Positions 6,093-14,409 of a DNA stretch of 22,972 nt are shown in pieces. The DNA comes from Syntrophorhabdaceae bacterium (GTDB lineage: Bacteria > Desulfobacterota > Syntrophorhabdia > Syntrophorhabdales > Syntrophorhabdaceae). Made by a program: the position numbers and the translations under genes. The notes beneath the pieces are model-generated. The model ran no database searches. It saw only the letters and a list, made by a program, of their open reading frames with translations, and was not told the DNA's origin. The first letter of the stretch is position 1. Every line of letters begins with the position of its first letter. The DNA lies in NCBI GenBank assembly GCA_026415015.1, contig JAOAHW010000076.1, positions 1-22,972 of the forward strand, given 5' to 3'.

Positions 6093-8537
6093 CTATTCTA
6101 ATTTCTCCTGGCCTACCCTCATACCATAGAATGAACGGTAAACGAAGATAAGTGCCACGATGAGGAAGATGATACCGATGGTTGTCTTCATTGTCTGTGA
6201 CTGCATGGTAACAGCGATCTCAGTGGCAAGGAGTCCAAAGAGGGTGGTGAATTTAATAACAGGGTTCATGGATACAGAGGATGTATCCTTGAACGGGTCA
6301 CCTACAGTATCACCAACAACTGTGGCTGCATGAAGCTCTGTTCCTTTTTCTTTGAGATCTACCTCTACTATCTTTTTTGCATTATCCCATGCACCACCAG
6401 CATTTGCCATAAAGATTGCCTGGAAGAGTCCAAAAAAGGCAATTGCCACAAGGTAGCCGATGAAGAAATAGGGATTGAAGAAAGAAAGGGCAAGGGCGAG
6501 GAAGAATATCACTATGAAGATGTTTATCATACCCTTCTGTGCATATTGGGTACATATCTTCACAACCTCTTTACTGTCCTCAATGGATGCCTCTTCCTTA
6601 TCGAGGTTTATATTTTTCTTTATAAATACAACTGCACGGTATGCACCAGTTGTAACTGCCTGGGTTGCTGCTCCTGTAAACCAGTAAATTACAGCCCCAC
6701 CCATTAAAAGACCGAGGATAATCTCAGGCTGGACAAGGCTCAGCTTTGCAATAACGTTTTTGTACATATTCTCAAGAAGGATGATGATGCCGAATACCAT
6801 TGTTGTGGCACCGACAACAGCAGTTCCAATAAGCACAGGTTTTGCAGTAGCCTTAAAGGTGTTGCCTGCACCATCTGCCTCTTCAAGGTAATCTTTACCA
6901 TTTTCAAAATCAGGGTCAAAACCAAAATCTTTCTTTATCTCTTCCTTGATGTTTGGACGGTCTTCAATCCTTGAAAGTTCATAGACTGACTGGGCATTAT
7001 CTGAAACAGGGCCATAAGAGTCAACAGCTATTGTCACAGGACCCATGCCAAGGAAACCAAAAGCCACAAGGCCAAAGGCAAAGACAGGTGCAGCAAAGGC
7101 AAACTGAGGTGGCATAATTGCTATAATAGACTGATGCTGGGATACTGCATAGGCAATGAACATGAGAAAGAGAATGACAAGGCCTTCCCAGAATGCAGAG
7201 AAGTTACCGGCAACAAAACCCGATAGTATATCCAGGGATGCACCACCGTGACGGGCAGCGCCTACAACCTCCTGTACATGGCGTGATTTTGTACTTGTGA
7301 ATATCTTTGTAAACTCAGGTATGAGAGCACCTGCCACTGTCCCACAGGAGATGATGATAGCCAGTGCCCACCAGAGTCCTGGGTATTTATCATTTAGGTC
7401 ACCGAGAAGCATATAGCTTGCCCAGAAGGTGACTATAATGGATATGGCTGAGGTAATCCATACAAGGTTGGTAAGGGGCTGTTCAAAGTTGAATTTCTTT
7501 TTTGACCCGTATAGAGAGCTTGTTATACCATGGTTAACAAAATATGAAACAAGGGACGTGAGGATCATAAGGATACGCATTGCAAATATCCAGATGATGA
7601 GTGTCCCTGACATCAAAGGATTTGCTGCCAGAGCAAGGGCAAGGAATGCAATCAAGGCAACGCCTGTAACACCATAGGTCTCAAACCCGTCTGCTGTAGG
7701 ACCAACACTGTCACCAGCATTGTCACCTGTACAGTCTGCTATAACACCAGGGTTTTTTGGGTCGTCTTCAGGGAGTTTGAAGACTATCTTCATAAGGTCT
7801 GAACCAATGTCAGCTATCTTTGTAAAGACACCGCCTGCAATCCTCAATGCGCTTGCACCAAGGGACTCACCGATGGCAAATCCTATAAAGCTTGGACCTA
7901 CCAGGTTTTTAGGCAGGAACACGAGGATACATATCATAAAAAACAGCTCAACACTCACAAGGAGGAGACCAACGCTCATACCTGATGTAAGGGGTATATT
8001 TACAACATCCACTGGTTTGCCTGTCAATGATGCAAAGGCTGTACGGGAGTTTGCCTTTGTATTGATCCTCATACCGAACCATGCAACACCGTATGAGCCG
8101 AGGATACCGAGGATGGAGCAAACAAGGATAACAAACATAGGGCCTATGGAGAGGTGTGAAAGACCCATAAAATAATAGACCATACAAATAGCCACGAGTA
8201 TCCAGAGTATTATAAGGAATTTACCCTGCTGTGTGAGATATGACTTACAGGTTTCCCATATAATCTCTGATACCTCAAGCATAGATTTATGAGCTGGACG
8301 ATTACTGGTCTGGTTATACTGTACTATGGCAAAGATAAGACCCACAATACATACAATGAGACCAAAATACATTATGGACAGACCACTTGTCCCCCCAAAG
8401 ATGCCGAATTTGACCTGAGATAAATCAGGGAGGATAATGTCTGCCTCACCAGCCATGGCCACAGATGCAGCAGAAAATACCATAAAGGCAAGTGCGAGGA
8501 GAATGAAGCACAAGCTTCGTTTGTTTGGTAAGCTCAT
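6093..8537 (-). CDS. hppA: Membrane-bound proton-translocating pyrophosphatase, divergent subfamily
   Basis: The protein has 814 residues, longer than most of the family (about 660-770). The start has AAGGAGG (8550-8544) 6 bases upstream. It hydrolyses pyrophosphate and pumps cations across the membrane, with about 16 helices. Substrate and magnesium motifs are present: IADIGSDL (243-249 region), PEDDPKNPGVIADCTGDN (256-273), AVDSYGPVSDNA (504-515), NAGGAWDNAK and VGDTVGDPFKDTS near the C-terminus. The usual KVE after DVGADLVG is replaced by KIVFKLPEDD. In GNTFKATAK Lys562 sits where lysine, rather than alanine, marks potassium-independent enzymes. These departures resemble the divergent, sodium-regulated, proton-transporting group described from Chlorobium limicola and Cellulomonas fimi; that placement is from memory of the family. 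An N-terminal segment (1-29) could be a signal peptide or extra helix. It has its own promoter and a shared terminator. Confidence 0.95.
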   Translation of the reverse strand: MSLPNKRSLCFILLALAFMVFSAASVAMAGEADIILPDLSQVKFGIFGGTSGLSIMYFGLIVCIVGLIFAIVQYNQTSNRPAHKSMLEVSEIIWETCKSYLTQQGKFLIILWILVAICMVYYFMGLSHLSIGPMFVILVCSILGILGSYGVAWFGMRINTKANSRTAFASLTGKPVDVVNIPLTSGMSVGLLLVSVELFFMICILVFLPKNLVGPSFIGFAIGESLGASALRIAGGVFTKIADIGSDLMKIVFKLPEDDPKNPGVIADCTGDNAGDSVGPTADGFETYGVTGVALIAFLALALAANPLMSGTLIIWIFAMRILMILTSLVSYFVNHGITSSLYGSKKKFNFEQPLTNLVWITSAISIIVTFWASYMLLGDLNDKYPGLWWALAIIISCGTVAGALIPEFTKIFTSTKSRHVQEVVGAARHGGASLDILSGFVAGNFSAFWEGLVILFLMFIAYAVSQHQSIIAIMPPQFAFAAPVFAFGLVAFGFLGMGPVTIAVDSYGPVSDNAQSVYELSRIEDRPNIKEEIKKDFGFDPDFENGKDYLEEADGAGNTFKATAKPVLIGTAVVGATTMVFGIIILLENMYKNVIAKLSLVQPEIILGLLMGGAVIYWFTGAATQAVTTGAYRAVVFIKKNINLDKEEASIEDSKEVVKICTQYAQKGMINIFIVIFFLALALSFFNPYFFIGYLVAIAFFGLFQAIFMANAGGAWDNAKKIVEVDLKEKGTELHAATVVGDTVGDPFKDTSSVSMNPVIKFTTLFGLLATEIAVTMQSQTMKTTIGIIFLIVALIFVYRSFYGMRVGQEKLE

Positions 8538-8583
8538 TTATAACCTCCTTAAAAAAATTTATTGCTTAAACATCCTCTAAAGA

Positions 8584-8599
8584 GTCCTGTTGACAGGAC
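8584..8599. promoter_or_regulatory. Perfect inverted repeat at the predicted transcription start of hppA
   Basis: GTCCTGT (8584-8590) and ACAGGAC (8593-8599) are perfect inverse complements separated by two bases. On the minus strand the element begins just where transcription from the promoter at 8606-8635 should start. It could be a repressor operator or a protective 5' hairpin in the pyrophosphatase mRNA. Confidence 0.5.
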
Positions 8600-8605
8600 A
8601 TTTTT

Positions 8606-8635
8606 ATTCTAAAACTTTTTTTTATATAATGTCAA
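8606..8635 (-). promoter_or_regulatory. Sigma70-type promoter for hppA
   Basis: On the minus strand TTGACA (8635-8630) is a perfect -35 box. An 18-base spacer leads to TAGAAT (8611-8606), which matches 5 of 6 consensus positions. The expected start is near 8599, giving a leader of about 60 bases to the hppA ATG at 8537. Confidence 0.7.
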
Positions 8636-8740
8636 TTAACTTATGAAAAAATTCACATAATATTTTTTGCCTTTGAATACCCCATGTTATTTTGTCCTCT
8701 ATCTTATTTATCTCCTAACCTTATTTAACTTTTAAAGTCT

Positions 8741-8746
8741 TATAAT
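8741..8746 (+). promoter_or_regulatory. Possible -10 box upstream of the Cache hybrid kinase
   Basis: A perfect TATAAT lies 32 bases before the kinase start codon on the plus strand. No convincing -35 box lies 16-18 bases before it, so this may be an activator-dependent or weak promoter. The remainder of the gap 8636-8740 is AT-rich and shows nothing else I can name. Confidence 0.3.
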
Positions 8747-8777
8747 CTATTGTATATTAAAATATAAAGGTGGGTTA

Positions 8778-11700
8778 ATGAAAAGGTTAAACCTTACAGC
8801 AAAGATGGCTATAGTATTCTCTATGCTTTTCTTTGTCATCTTCACAACCGGTGCCTTCTCTCTTTTTTACTATTTTGAGGGTCATTATAAGGGGCTTATT
8901 GCAAACCAGCAATTTGAGCTTATCTCAGAGTTGGCAAGGGGTCTTGATAGAAAGATAAATGAGGCCCAGAAATTGATCAGCCTGGCGATAGGCAATCCGC
9001 CACCACATGTTATAAACAATCCGAAGAGATTAAAATCTTTTTTTCTTGAAAAGGTGAAAGGTAAGCCATTTTTAAGCCATTACTTTGACCATGGTATATT
9101 TCTCTTCTCAAAAAATGGCGATATCATTGGTGAGTATCCTGAAGAAACAGAGAGGGACAAATATAATTTTTCAGATCAAGATTATATACAAGAGACAATA
9201 AAAAAAGAAAAGCCATATATCTCCAAGCCTTATCTATCTTCAAAACCGCCTTATGAGCCCATAATCATGTTTACACATCCCCTTTTCAATCAAGACAGAG
9301 AATTAATGGCTATCATTGGTGGAGGTCTAAGGCTCACTAAAGAGAATTTTATGGGTGACATAGCAAGGGTAAAGATAGGCAATACTGGCTATGTATACCT
9401 TTTTGATGTAGAAAGGAGGATAATAATCCATCCTGATAGGTCAAGAATTATGCAACAGGATGTACCTGTTGGTGCAAATAAACTATTCGACAGGGCTATA
9501 GAAGGGTTTGAGGGGACAGAGGAGACCATTACATCAAGGGGTCTCCATTCTATTACAAGTTTTAAACGCCTGAAAAATAAACACTGGATACTTGGGGCAA
9601 ATTACCCTGTAGAAGAGGCCTATTCCTCTATAAAAAGGGCAAGGTGGTATCTTGGATTTTTTGTAGGCATAGGTGTAACCTTAACCATAATCACTATAAT
9701 AATTTTGATGAAGGGCTTTCTTAATCCCCTAACCACCCTCACAAAACAGATAAAGGAGATAGGTGAAGGAACGCATGATAGAAAATCAGTTGAGGTGAAC
9801 GCTGAGGGTGAGATAGAGGCGCTGGCATCATCTTTTAATGAGATGCTAAAAAAGCTCTCTGATAGAGAAGAGGTAGTAAAGACCACACTAAAATCGTTAC
9901 AGGAGCGCGAGGCAAGGATTAGGGCTATCCTTGATAACTCAGTAGAAGGGATAATAACTATTAACGAAGAAGGGGTGATAGAGGATTTCAATCCTGCTGC
10001 AGAGTATATATTTGGGTATGCTGCCCATGAGGTTCTGGGTCAAGACGTGAGTATACTTATGCCTGCGCCTTACAGTAGTGAACATAAAGGATACATTAAA
10101 AAATACCTCACTACAGGAGAAAAAAAGGTCATAGGCAAAAGGATAGAGATAATAGGCAGAAGAAAGGATGGAAATAAATTCCCCATGGAGATATCAATAA
10201 GTGAGGTAAAAATAGGGGAAAGGAGTATATTCACAGGTCTTTTACGGGATATAACAGAGCGTAAGAAAACTGAGGAAGAGTTAAAAAAACTATCCCGTGC
10301 CATTGAACATAGCTCAGCAGTAGTAATAATTACAGATTTCGACGGTATTATTGAGTATGTTAACCCAAAATTCACTCAGGTTACAGGATACACCAGGGAA
10401 GAGGCCATGGGAAAAAGGCCTAATATAGTGAAATCAGGGGAGACACCTTTGGAGGAATATAAGAAGCTATGGGATACTATTAAATCTGGCGAGGAATGGA
10501 CAGGCTTATTTCACAACAAGAAGAAAAATGGTGATTATTACTGGGTATCTACATCTATATCGCCTGTCAAAGACTCAAAGGGAAACATAACACACTTTGT
10601 TGGCATTCAAGAGGATATAACCCAGATAAAAAAGGCTGAAGAGGAGCTTATCAAAGCCAAAGAAATAGCAGAAACAGCAAATAAGGCAAAAAGCATATTC
10701 CTTGCCAGCATGAGTCATGAGATAAGGACACCCATGAACGCCATAATAGGCATGGCTGACCTCCTCATGGATACGCAACTTAACAGCGACCAATTAAGGT
10801 ATGTCCAGGTCTTTAAACATGCAGGTGAAAATCTTTTAAATATCATCAATGATATACTGGATTTATCAAAGATTGAATCAGGTCGCCTTGAGATAGAGTC
10901 AATAGGCTTTGATATAATAGAGCTAATAGAAAAGACCTGTGATGTTATGTCTATAAAGGGATATGAAAAGGGGTTAGAGATGGCCTGTCGTATCCATAGA
11001 GATGTACCACAGCGTATTATAGGGGATCCTGTGAGGATAAGACAGGTACTAATTAATCTGATAGGAAATGCAATAAAGTTTACAGAAAGGGGTGAGGTTG
11101 TTATTGAGGTATCATCGGTAAAACAAGGATCAGTGGTCAATGGTACAGATGTGCAACATGAAATAGAAGTTGATCCTTTGGGATCGGATAGAGTAATTCT
11201 TAAATTTTCTGTTAGAGATACAGGCATAGGTATACCTAAAGAGAAAATAAACACTATATTTGATAAGTTCACACAGGTAGATGCATCCACTACAAGGAAA
11301 TACGGGGGGACAGGTCTGGGTCTTACTATCTCAAAAAGCCTTGTAAGGCTCATGGGTGGTGACCTATGGGTAGAGAGTGAAATAGGCAAGGGTAGCACAT
11401 TTTCTTTCACAATACCTTCTGCTGTCCAGGAGGGCTATTTTGATAGACTGTCTGACAAAGAAACAGAGATAGAAAATCTGAGAATACTTATCATCGACGA
11501 TAATGCAACTAATAGGATGATTTTAACAGAGACTATCTCCAACTGGTGTCAGGAGGTTCAAGAGGCAGAGAGCGGCCACCAGGGTATCAAAAAGCTCAAG
11601 GATGCAAAACAAAAAGGCATATCTTTTAGCCTAATCCTGCTCGATTATCATATGCCAGAGATGGATGGTTTTGAGGTGGCAGAGACTATAAGAAAAGACC

Positions 11701-12287
11701 CATCTATATCTGATATACCTATTATTATGCTTACCTCAGATTATGCAAGACAGCATGCTGCAAGGTCAAAGGAGTTAAATATATCATCTTTTATCACAAA
11801 ACCCATAAAGAGGTCAGAGCTTTTAACTGCTATCTTTAATGTTTCAGGAGATATATTAAAAATAGATGGACTTTACAGGCCTGAAGAGAAAAAAGAGGCC
11901 TTTGAAGATTTAAGAAAGCTGAAGATTTTAATCTCAGAGGACACTGAGGACAACAGGTTATTGATAAAATCTTATCTCAAGAACACCCCCTATGAGTTAC
12001 ACTTTGCAGAGAATGGCGATGAGGCAGTGAGATTATACAAGGAGGGGAGATATAACCTGATCCTCATGGATATACAGATGCCAGTCATGGATGGCTATGA
12101 GGCAACAAGGCAGATAAGAAAGTGGGAGATGGAGTCAGGGATAGAAAAGACACCTGTGGTAGCCCTCACTGCCTTTGCCCTGAAAGAGGAGATCCAGAAG
12201 AGCATTGATGCTGGCTGTGATGCCCATATTTCAAAACCCATTAAAAAGACTGCATTGATAGAGGTTATAGAGAGGTATGCAAGGTAA
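8778..12287 (+). CDS. Transmembrane Cache-HAMP-PAS-PAS hybrid histidine kinase with two receiver domains
   Basis: The protein has 1169 residues; AAAGGTGGG precedes the ATG. Helix 1 (about 10-32) and helix 2 (about 289-311) flank a periplasmic double-Cache sensor (about 35-285, with GNTGYVYLFD and IIIHPDRS). HAMP (about 312-365) is followed by PAS 1 (about 378-495) and PAS 2 with its PAC (about 505-620). HisKA carries SMSHEIRTP (His647), and HATPase carries N-box Asn764, DTGIGIP and YGGTGLGL. Receiver 1 is at about 902-1022 (Asp956 in LLDYHMPEMDG, Lys1008); receiver 2 is at about 1047-1168 (Asp1098 in LMDIQMPVMDG, Lys1153). All catalytic residues look intact. There is no HPt domain at the C-terminus, yet an intact free HPt gene lies downstream at 14098. 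It should therefore feed a multistep phosphorelay, probably to the receiver domains of the pilus ATPase. The Cache ligand is unknown. Confidence 0.95.
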   Translation: MKRLNLTAKMAIVFSMLFFVIFTTGAFSLFYYFEGHYKGLIANQQFELISELARGLDRKINEAQKLISLAIGNPPPHVINNPKRLKSFFLEKVKGKPFLSHYFDHGIFLFSKNGDIIGEYPEETERDKYNFSDQDYIQETIKKEKPYISKPYLSSKPPYEPIIMFTHPLFNQDRELMAIIGGGLRLTKENFMGDIARVKIGNTGYVYLFDVERRIIIHPDRSRIMQQDVPVGANKLFDRAIEGFEGTEETITSRGLHSITSFKRLKNKHWILGANYPVEEAYSSIKRARWYLGFFVGIGVTLTIITIIILMKGFLNPLTTLTKQIKEIGEGTHDRKSVEVNAEGEIEALASSFNEMLKKLSDREEVVKTTLKSLQEREARIRAILDNSVEGIITINEEGVIEDFNPAAEYIFGYAAHEVLGQDVSILMPAPYSSEHKGYIKKYLTTGEKKVIGKRIEIIGRRKDGNKFPMEISISEVKIGERSIFTGLLRDITERKKTEEELKKLSRAIEHSSAVVIITDFDGIIEYVNPKFTQVTGYTREEAMGKRPNIVKSGETPLEEYKKLWDTIKSGEEWTGLFHNKKKNGDYYWVSTSISPVKDSKGNITHFVGIQEDITQIKKAEEELIKAKEIAETANKAKSIFLASMSHEIRTPMNAIIGMADLLMDTQLNSDQLRYVQVFKHAGENLLNIINDILDLSKIESGRLEIESIGFDIIELIEKTCDVMSIKGYEKGLEMACRIHRDVPQRIIGDPVRIRQVLINLIGNAIKFTERGEVVIEVSSVKQGSVVNGTDVQHEIEVDPLGSDRVILKFSVRDTGIGIPKEKINTIFDKFTQVDASTTRKYGGTGLGLTISKSLVRLMGGDLWVESEIGKGSTFSFTIPSAVQEGYFDRLSDKETEIENLRILIIDDNATNRMILTETISNWCQEVQEAESGHQGIKKLKDAKQKGISFSLILLDYHMPEMDGFEVAETIRKDPSISDIPIIMLTSDYARQHAARSKELNISSFITKPIKRSELLTAIFNVSGDILKIDGLYRPEEKKEAFEDLRKLKILISEDTEDNRLLIKSYLKNTPYELHFAENGDEAVRLYKEGRYNLILMDIQMPVMDGYEATRQIRKWEMESGIEKTPVVALTAFALKEEIQKSIDAGCDAHISKPIKKTALIEVIERYAR

Positions 12288-12304
12288 CTATAGCAAAAGA
12301 TACA

Positions 12305-12333
12305 TTGACAACTCATAGGATTAAAACTAATAT
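12305..12333 (+). promoter_or_regulatory. Probable internal promoter before the pilin-phosphorelay genes
   Basis: A perfect TTGACA (12305-12310), a 17-base spacer and TAATAT (12328-12333, 4 of 6 consensus) lie in the 64-base gap between the kinase and the next gene. Transcription would start near 12340, about a dozen bases before the ATG at 12352. The downstream four genes could thus be expressed apart from the kinase. Confidence 0.5.
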
Positions 12334-12351
12334 TTTAACAAGCAGGTAACC

Positions 12352-13173
12352 ATGGCTAATATAGAAGGTCTTGATAAGGACAAAAGGGAAAGGAAGATAG
12401 ATGTCTATGTAGATAAGGACATCATGCCCCTTATACCAGAGTTTCTTGAGAACAGAAGAAAAGACCTTATTAATCTCCAAAACGCAATAGAACAGAAAGA
12501 CCATGAAACAATAAAGATTATAGCCAGTAACCTGAAAGGTAGCGGCGGAACTTACGGTTTTGAGGCCATAACAGAGTTTGGCAATTCTATAGGTCATGCC
12601 ATAGAAGAGAACAATTTCGAGGCTTTAAAGCGTCTGATCAAAAATCTTGAAAGCTATCTGACCCACATAGACATAAAGGAATCAGATCTAAAAAAGATAT
12701 GCCAGAACTGTGGCACTATATTTGAGTCAAAGGATGAGGATATCAAATTCTGTCCCCAATGTATAGTGGAGAAACAGGAAAAGATTATAGAGAAATTAGA
12801 GGAAAAAAAGGAGAAAAAAAAGTCACATATAAAGACAATTATGGCTGTTGTGGCATCTGCCCTTGTGGTGGCAGCTGTTATTGTCCTTATAATCCAATTA
12901 CCAAAGATATTAGAGGAGACAAGGCCAGGAAAACCTATAAGGATTGGGACATATGCAACAGATGAAAATACAGATAACTGCATCAAAAATCTCTGGGAGA
13001 TCTCAAGGCTACTCCAGGAAAATAAAAGACCTTACAATTCCTTGACCTGTCCAGTAACAGGCAGTCCTTACAGATTAGAGGAAAATAGGGCATTGTGTCC
13101 CAACCCAGAGAGGCATGGATTAAAGGCCCTGTATGTAAGCAGAGAAAGAAAAATACCAGAGGCAGTAAAATGA
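12352..13173 (+). CDS. Membrane protein with degenerate HPt domain and zinc ribbon
   Basis: The protein has 273 residues; AGGT precedes the ATG. The N-terminal 110 residues align by eye with the free HPt protein at 14098, including KGSGG.YGF.AIT. The position of the phosphorylatable histidine is Ser59 here (IIASNLKGSGG against ILGHSMKGSGG), so phosphotransfer should be lost. A zinc ribbon follows: CQNC (Cys117, Cys120) and CPQC (Cys134, Cys137). Then come a charged coiled coil (about 140-158) and one membrane helix (about 162-184). The C-terminal 90 residues are probably periplasmic and contain CPVTGSPYRL, Cys249 and His255, a pattern also seen in the neighbouring pilin. I infer a scaffold or decoy linking cytoplasmic signalling to the pilus machine in the envelope. 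Its stop overlaps the pilin start as ATGA, so translation is coupled. Confidence 0.85.
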   Translation: MANIEGLDKDKRERKIDVYVDKDIMPLIPEFLENRRKDLINLQNAIEQKDHETIKIIASNLKGSGGTYGFEAITEFGNSIGHAIEENNFEALKRLIKNLESYLTHIDIKESDLKKICQNCGTIFESKDEDIKFCPQCIVEKQEKIIEKLEEKKEKKKSHIKTIMAVVASALVVAAVIVLIIQLPKILEETRPGKPIRIGTYATDENTDNCIKNLWEISRLLQENKRPYNSLTCPVTGSPYRLEENRALCPNPERHGLKALYVSRERKIPEAVK

Positions 13174-14063
13174 CAAGTTATAAAGGTATCTCAAAGATTG
13201 GGTTCAGTATTATAGAGCTACTTATAGTCCTTGCCATAATAGGCATATTGGCAAGTATAGGACTACCCCATCTTCTCCATGCATTAAAGGCAAGGCAGAC
13301 AGTAACCTGTGCTATGACAAGGATAGATGTTCAGAATTCAGAGAGGCAATTTGCAGTGGATAATCAAAGACCCTCTAACAGCATAGATGAACTTATCCAA
13401 TCAGGGCATCTTAAAACTGTACCAAGCTGTCCCTCAGGTGGCACATACCTGTGGATAAATGACCCATCCCCTAATAACCCTTTCAGGAATCTCGGTTGTT
13501 CTATTCACTATTTCCCTGTATCTGCCTCTACCCCTTCTAATGTTACTCCACTATTTACTAACGAATTCAATAGTATAAGTGGACTTACACCGCTTGTGGG
13601 TTCTTGGAGTGTCCAGAATGGGGCACTTATCCCCACAGGACCAGGGGAGAACAGGATTGCCTTTGGTGATAGAGCATGGAATGACTATACAGTTACCGTC
13701 AATGCCACACTCACAAGTGGTAAGGGCTATGGTGTCTACTACAGGGCAGATGGTAACCCGAATATTACAGGCTATGTATTCCAGTATAACCCTGGGATTG
13801 GAGATAAGTTTGTTGTAAGAAAGGTTGTAAACGGCATTGAACAGGCTGTTTTTCAGTCTATTAAAATCCCAAATGGTTTTCCAATCTATAACCAGTCTCA
13901 TGAGATAGCAATAAGCGTCCAGGGTGACGAGCATACAATTAAAATAGATGGCCAGACAGTTATAAATTTTAAAGACTCTACATTTACATCAGGTATGGTG
14001 GGCTTAAGGAGCTGGAGTGGTTCAAGTGTAAGCTTTGATAATGCCACTGTCTCGCCCTTATAG
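13170..14063 (+). CDS. Type IV pilin-like protein with LamG/concanavalin-like domain
   Basis: The protein has 297 residues. The ATG at 13170 overlaps the previous stop (ATGA), has AGAGG about 8 bases upstream and places the prepilin peptidase site correctly; a longer frame from 13095 lies inside the previous gene. The leader ends at Gly11, and the mature N-terminus FSIIELLIVLAIIGILA has the conserved Phe+1 and Glu+5 (Glu16). Residues 40-118 form a pseudopilin-like head with CPSGGTY (Cys87) and Cys110. From about 125 to 297 the sequence switches to a beta-rich domain. Its motifs SWSVQNGAL, GYGVYYRADG and GLRSWSG are typical of LamG/DUF1080 concanavalin-like folds, which often bind carbohydrate. 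It is probably a large surface-exposed or tip (pseudo)pilin with an adhesive or glycan-binding domain. The binding target is unknown. Confidence 0.88.
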   Translation: MTSYKGISKIGFSIIELLIVLAIIGILASIGLPHLLHALKARQTVTCAMTRIDVQNSERQFAVDNQRPSNSIDELIQSGHLKTVPSCPSGGTYLWINDPSPNNPFRNLGCSIHYFPVSASTPSNVTPLFTNEFNSISGLTPLVGSWSVQNGALIPTGPGENRIAFGDRAWNDYTVTVNATLTSGKGYGVYYRADGNPNITGYVFQYNPGIGDKFVVRKVVNGIEQAVFQSIKIPNGFPIYNQSHEIAISVQGDEHTIKIDGQTVINFKDSTFTSGMVGLRSWSGSSVSFDNATVSPL

Positions 14064-14097
14064 AAGATATATGAGAAGTAATTTTAAGGAGAGCGTC

Positions 14098-14409
14098 ATG
14101 GCAATAGAAGGAGATAAGATAATAGTTCACATTGACCCTGACCTGGAAGACCTTATCCCGGGCTATTTGGAAAATAGACATAATGATATAAGAAAAATAA
14201 AAGATGCGTTAAAAGAGGGTGACTATGATACAATAAGGATACTGGGTCACAGCATGAAGGGTTCAGGCGGTGGTTATGGTTTTGATGCCATAACAGATAT
14301 AGGCAAATCTATAGAGCAGGCAGCAAAAAATAAAGATAAGGAGGCCATAAAAATGCTTGTAGAAGAATTAAATGATTATCTAAACAGGGTTAAGATTATA
14401 TATGGTTAG
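14098..14409 (+). CDS. Free-standing HPt phosphotransfer protein
   Basis: The protein has 103 residues and is cytosolic. The ATG at 14098 has TAAGGAGAG (14085-14093) just upstream; the longer frame from 14035 lies inside the pilin gene. It is helical and contains the HPt signature LGHSMKGSGGGYGF with phosphorylatable His51. It should carry phosphate between the receiver domains of the hybrid kinase (8778-12287), which lacks an HPt, and those of the ATPase encoded next. It overlaps the ATPase gene by 8 bases, indicating coupled translation and a shared pathway. It is a clear paralogue of the N-terminal domain at 12352-12680. Confidence 0.93.
   Translation: MAIEGDKIIVHIDPDLEDLIPGYLENRHNDIRKIKDALKEGDYDTIRILGHSMKGSGGGYGFDAITDIGKSIEQAAKNKDKEAIKMLVEELNDYLNRVKIIYG

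Noticed and set aside
8584..8608. Hairpin followed by T-run read as a plus-strand terminator
   Set aside because: No plus-strand gene ends upstream, and the element coincides with the start of the hppA transcript, so an operator or leader role is more likely.
10715..11410. 231-codon minus-strand open frame
   Set aside because: It is antisense to the HisKA-HATPase region of the hybrid kinase; its Ser/Pro-rich translation is a typical shadow product.
13095..13169. Upstream start for the pilin
   Set aside because: It lies inside the previous gene and would put 25 extra residues before the prepilin leader; the ATGA overlap start gives a canonical leader.
14035..14097. Upstream start for the free HPt protein
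   Set aside because: It lies inside the pilin gene and has no ribosome binding site; ATG at 14098 has AAGGAG nearby.
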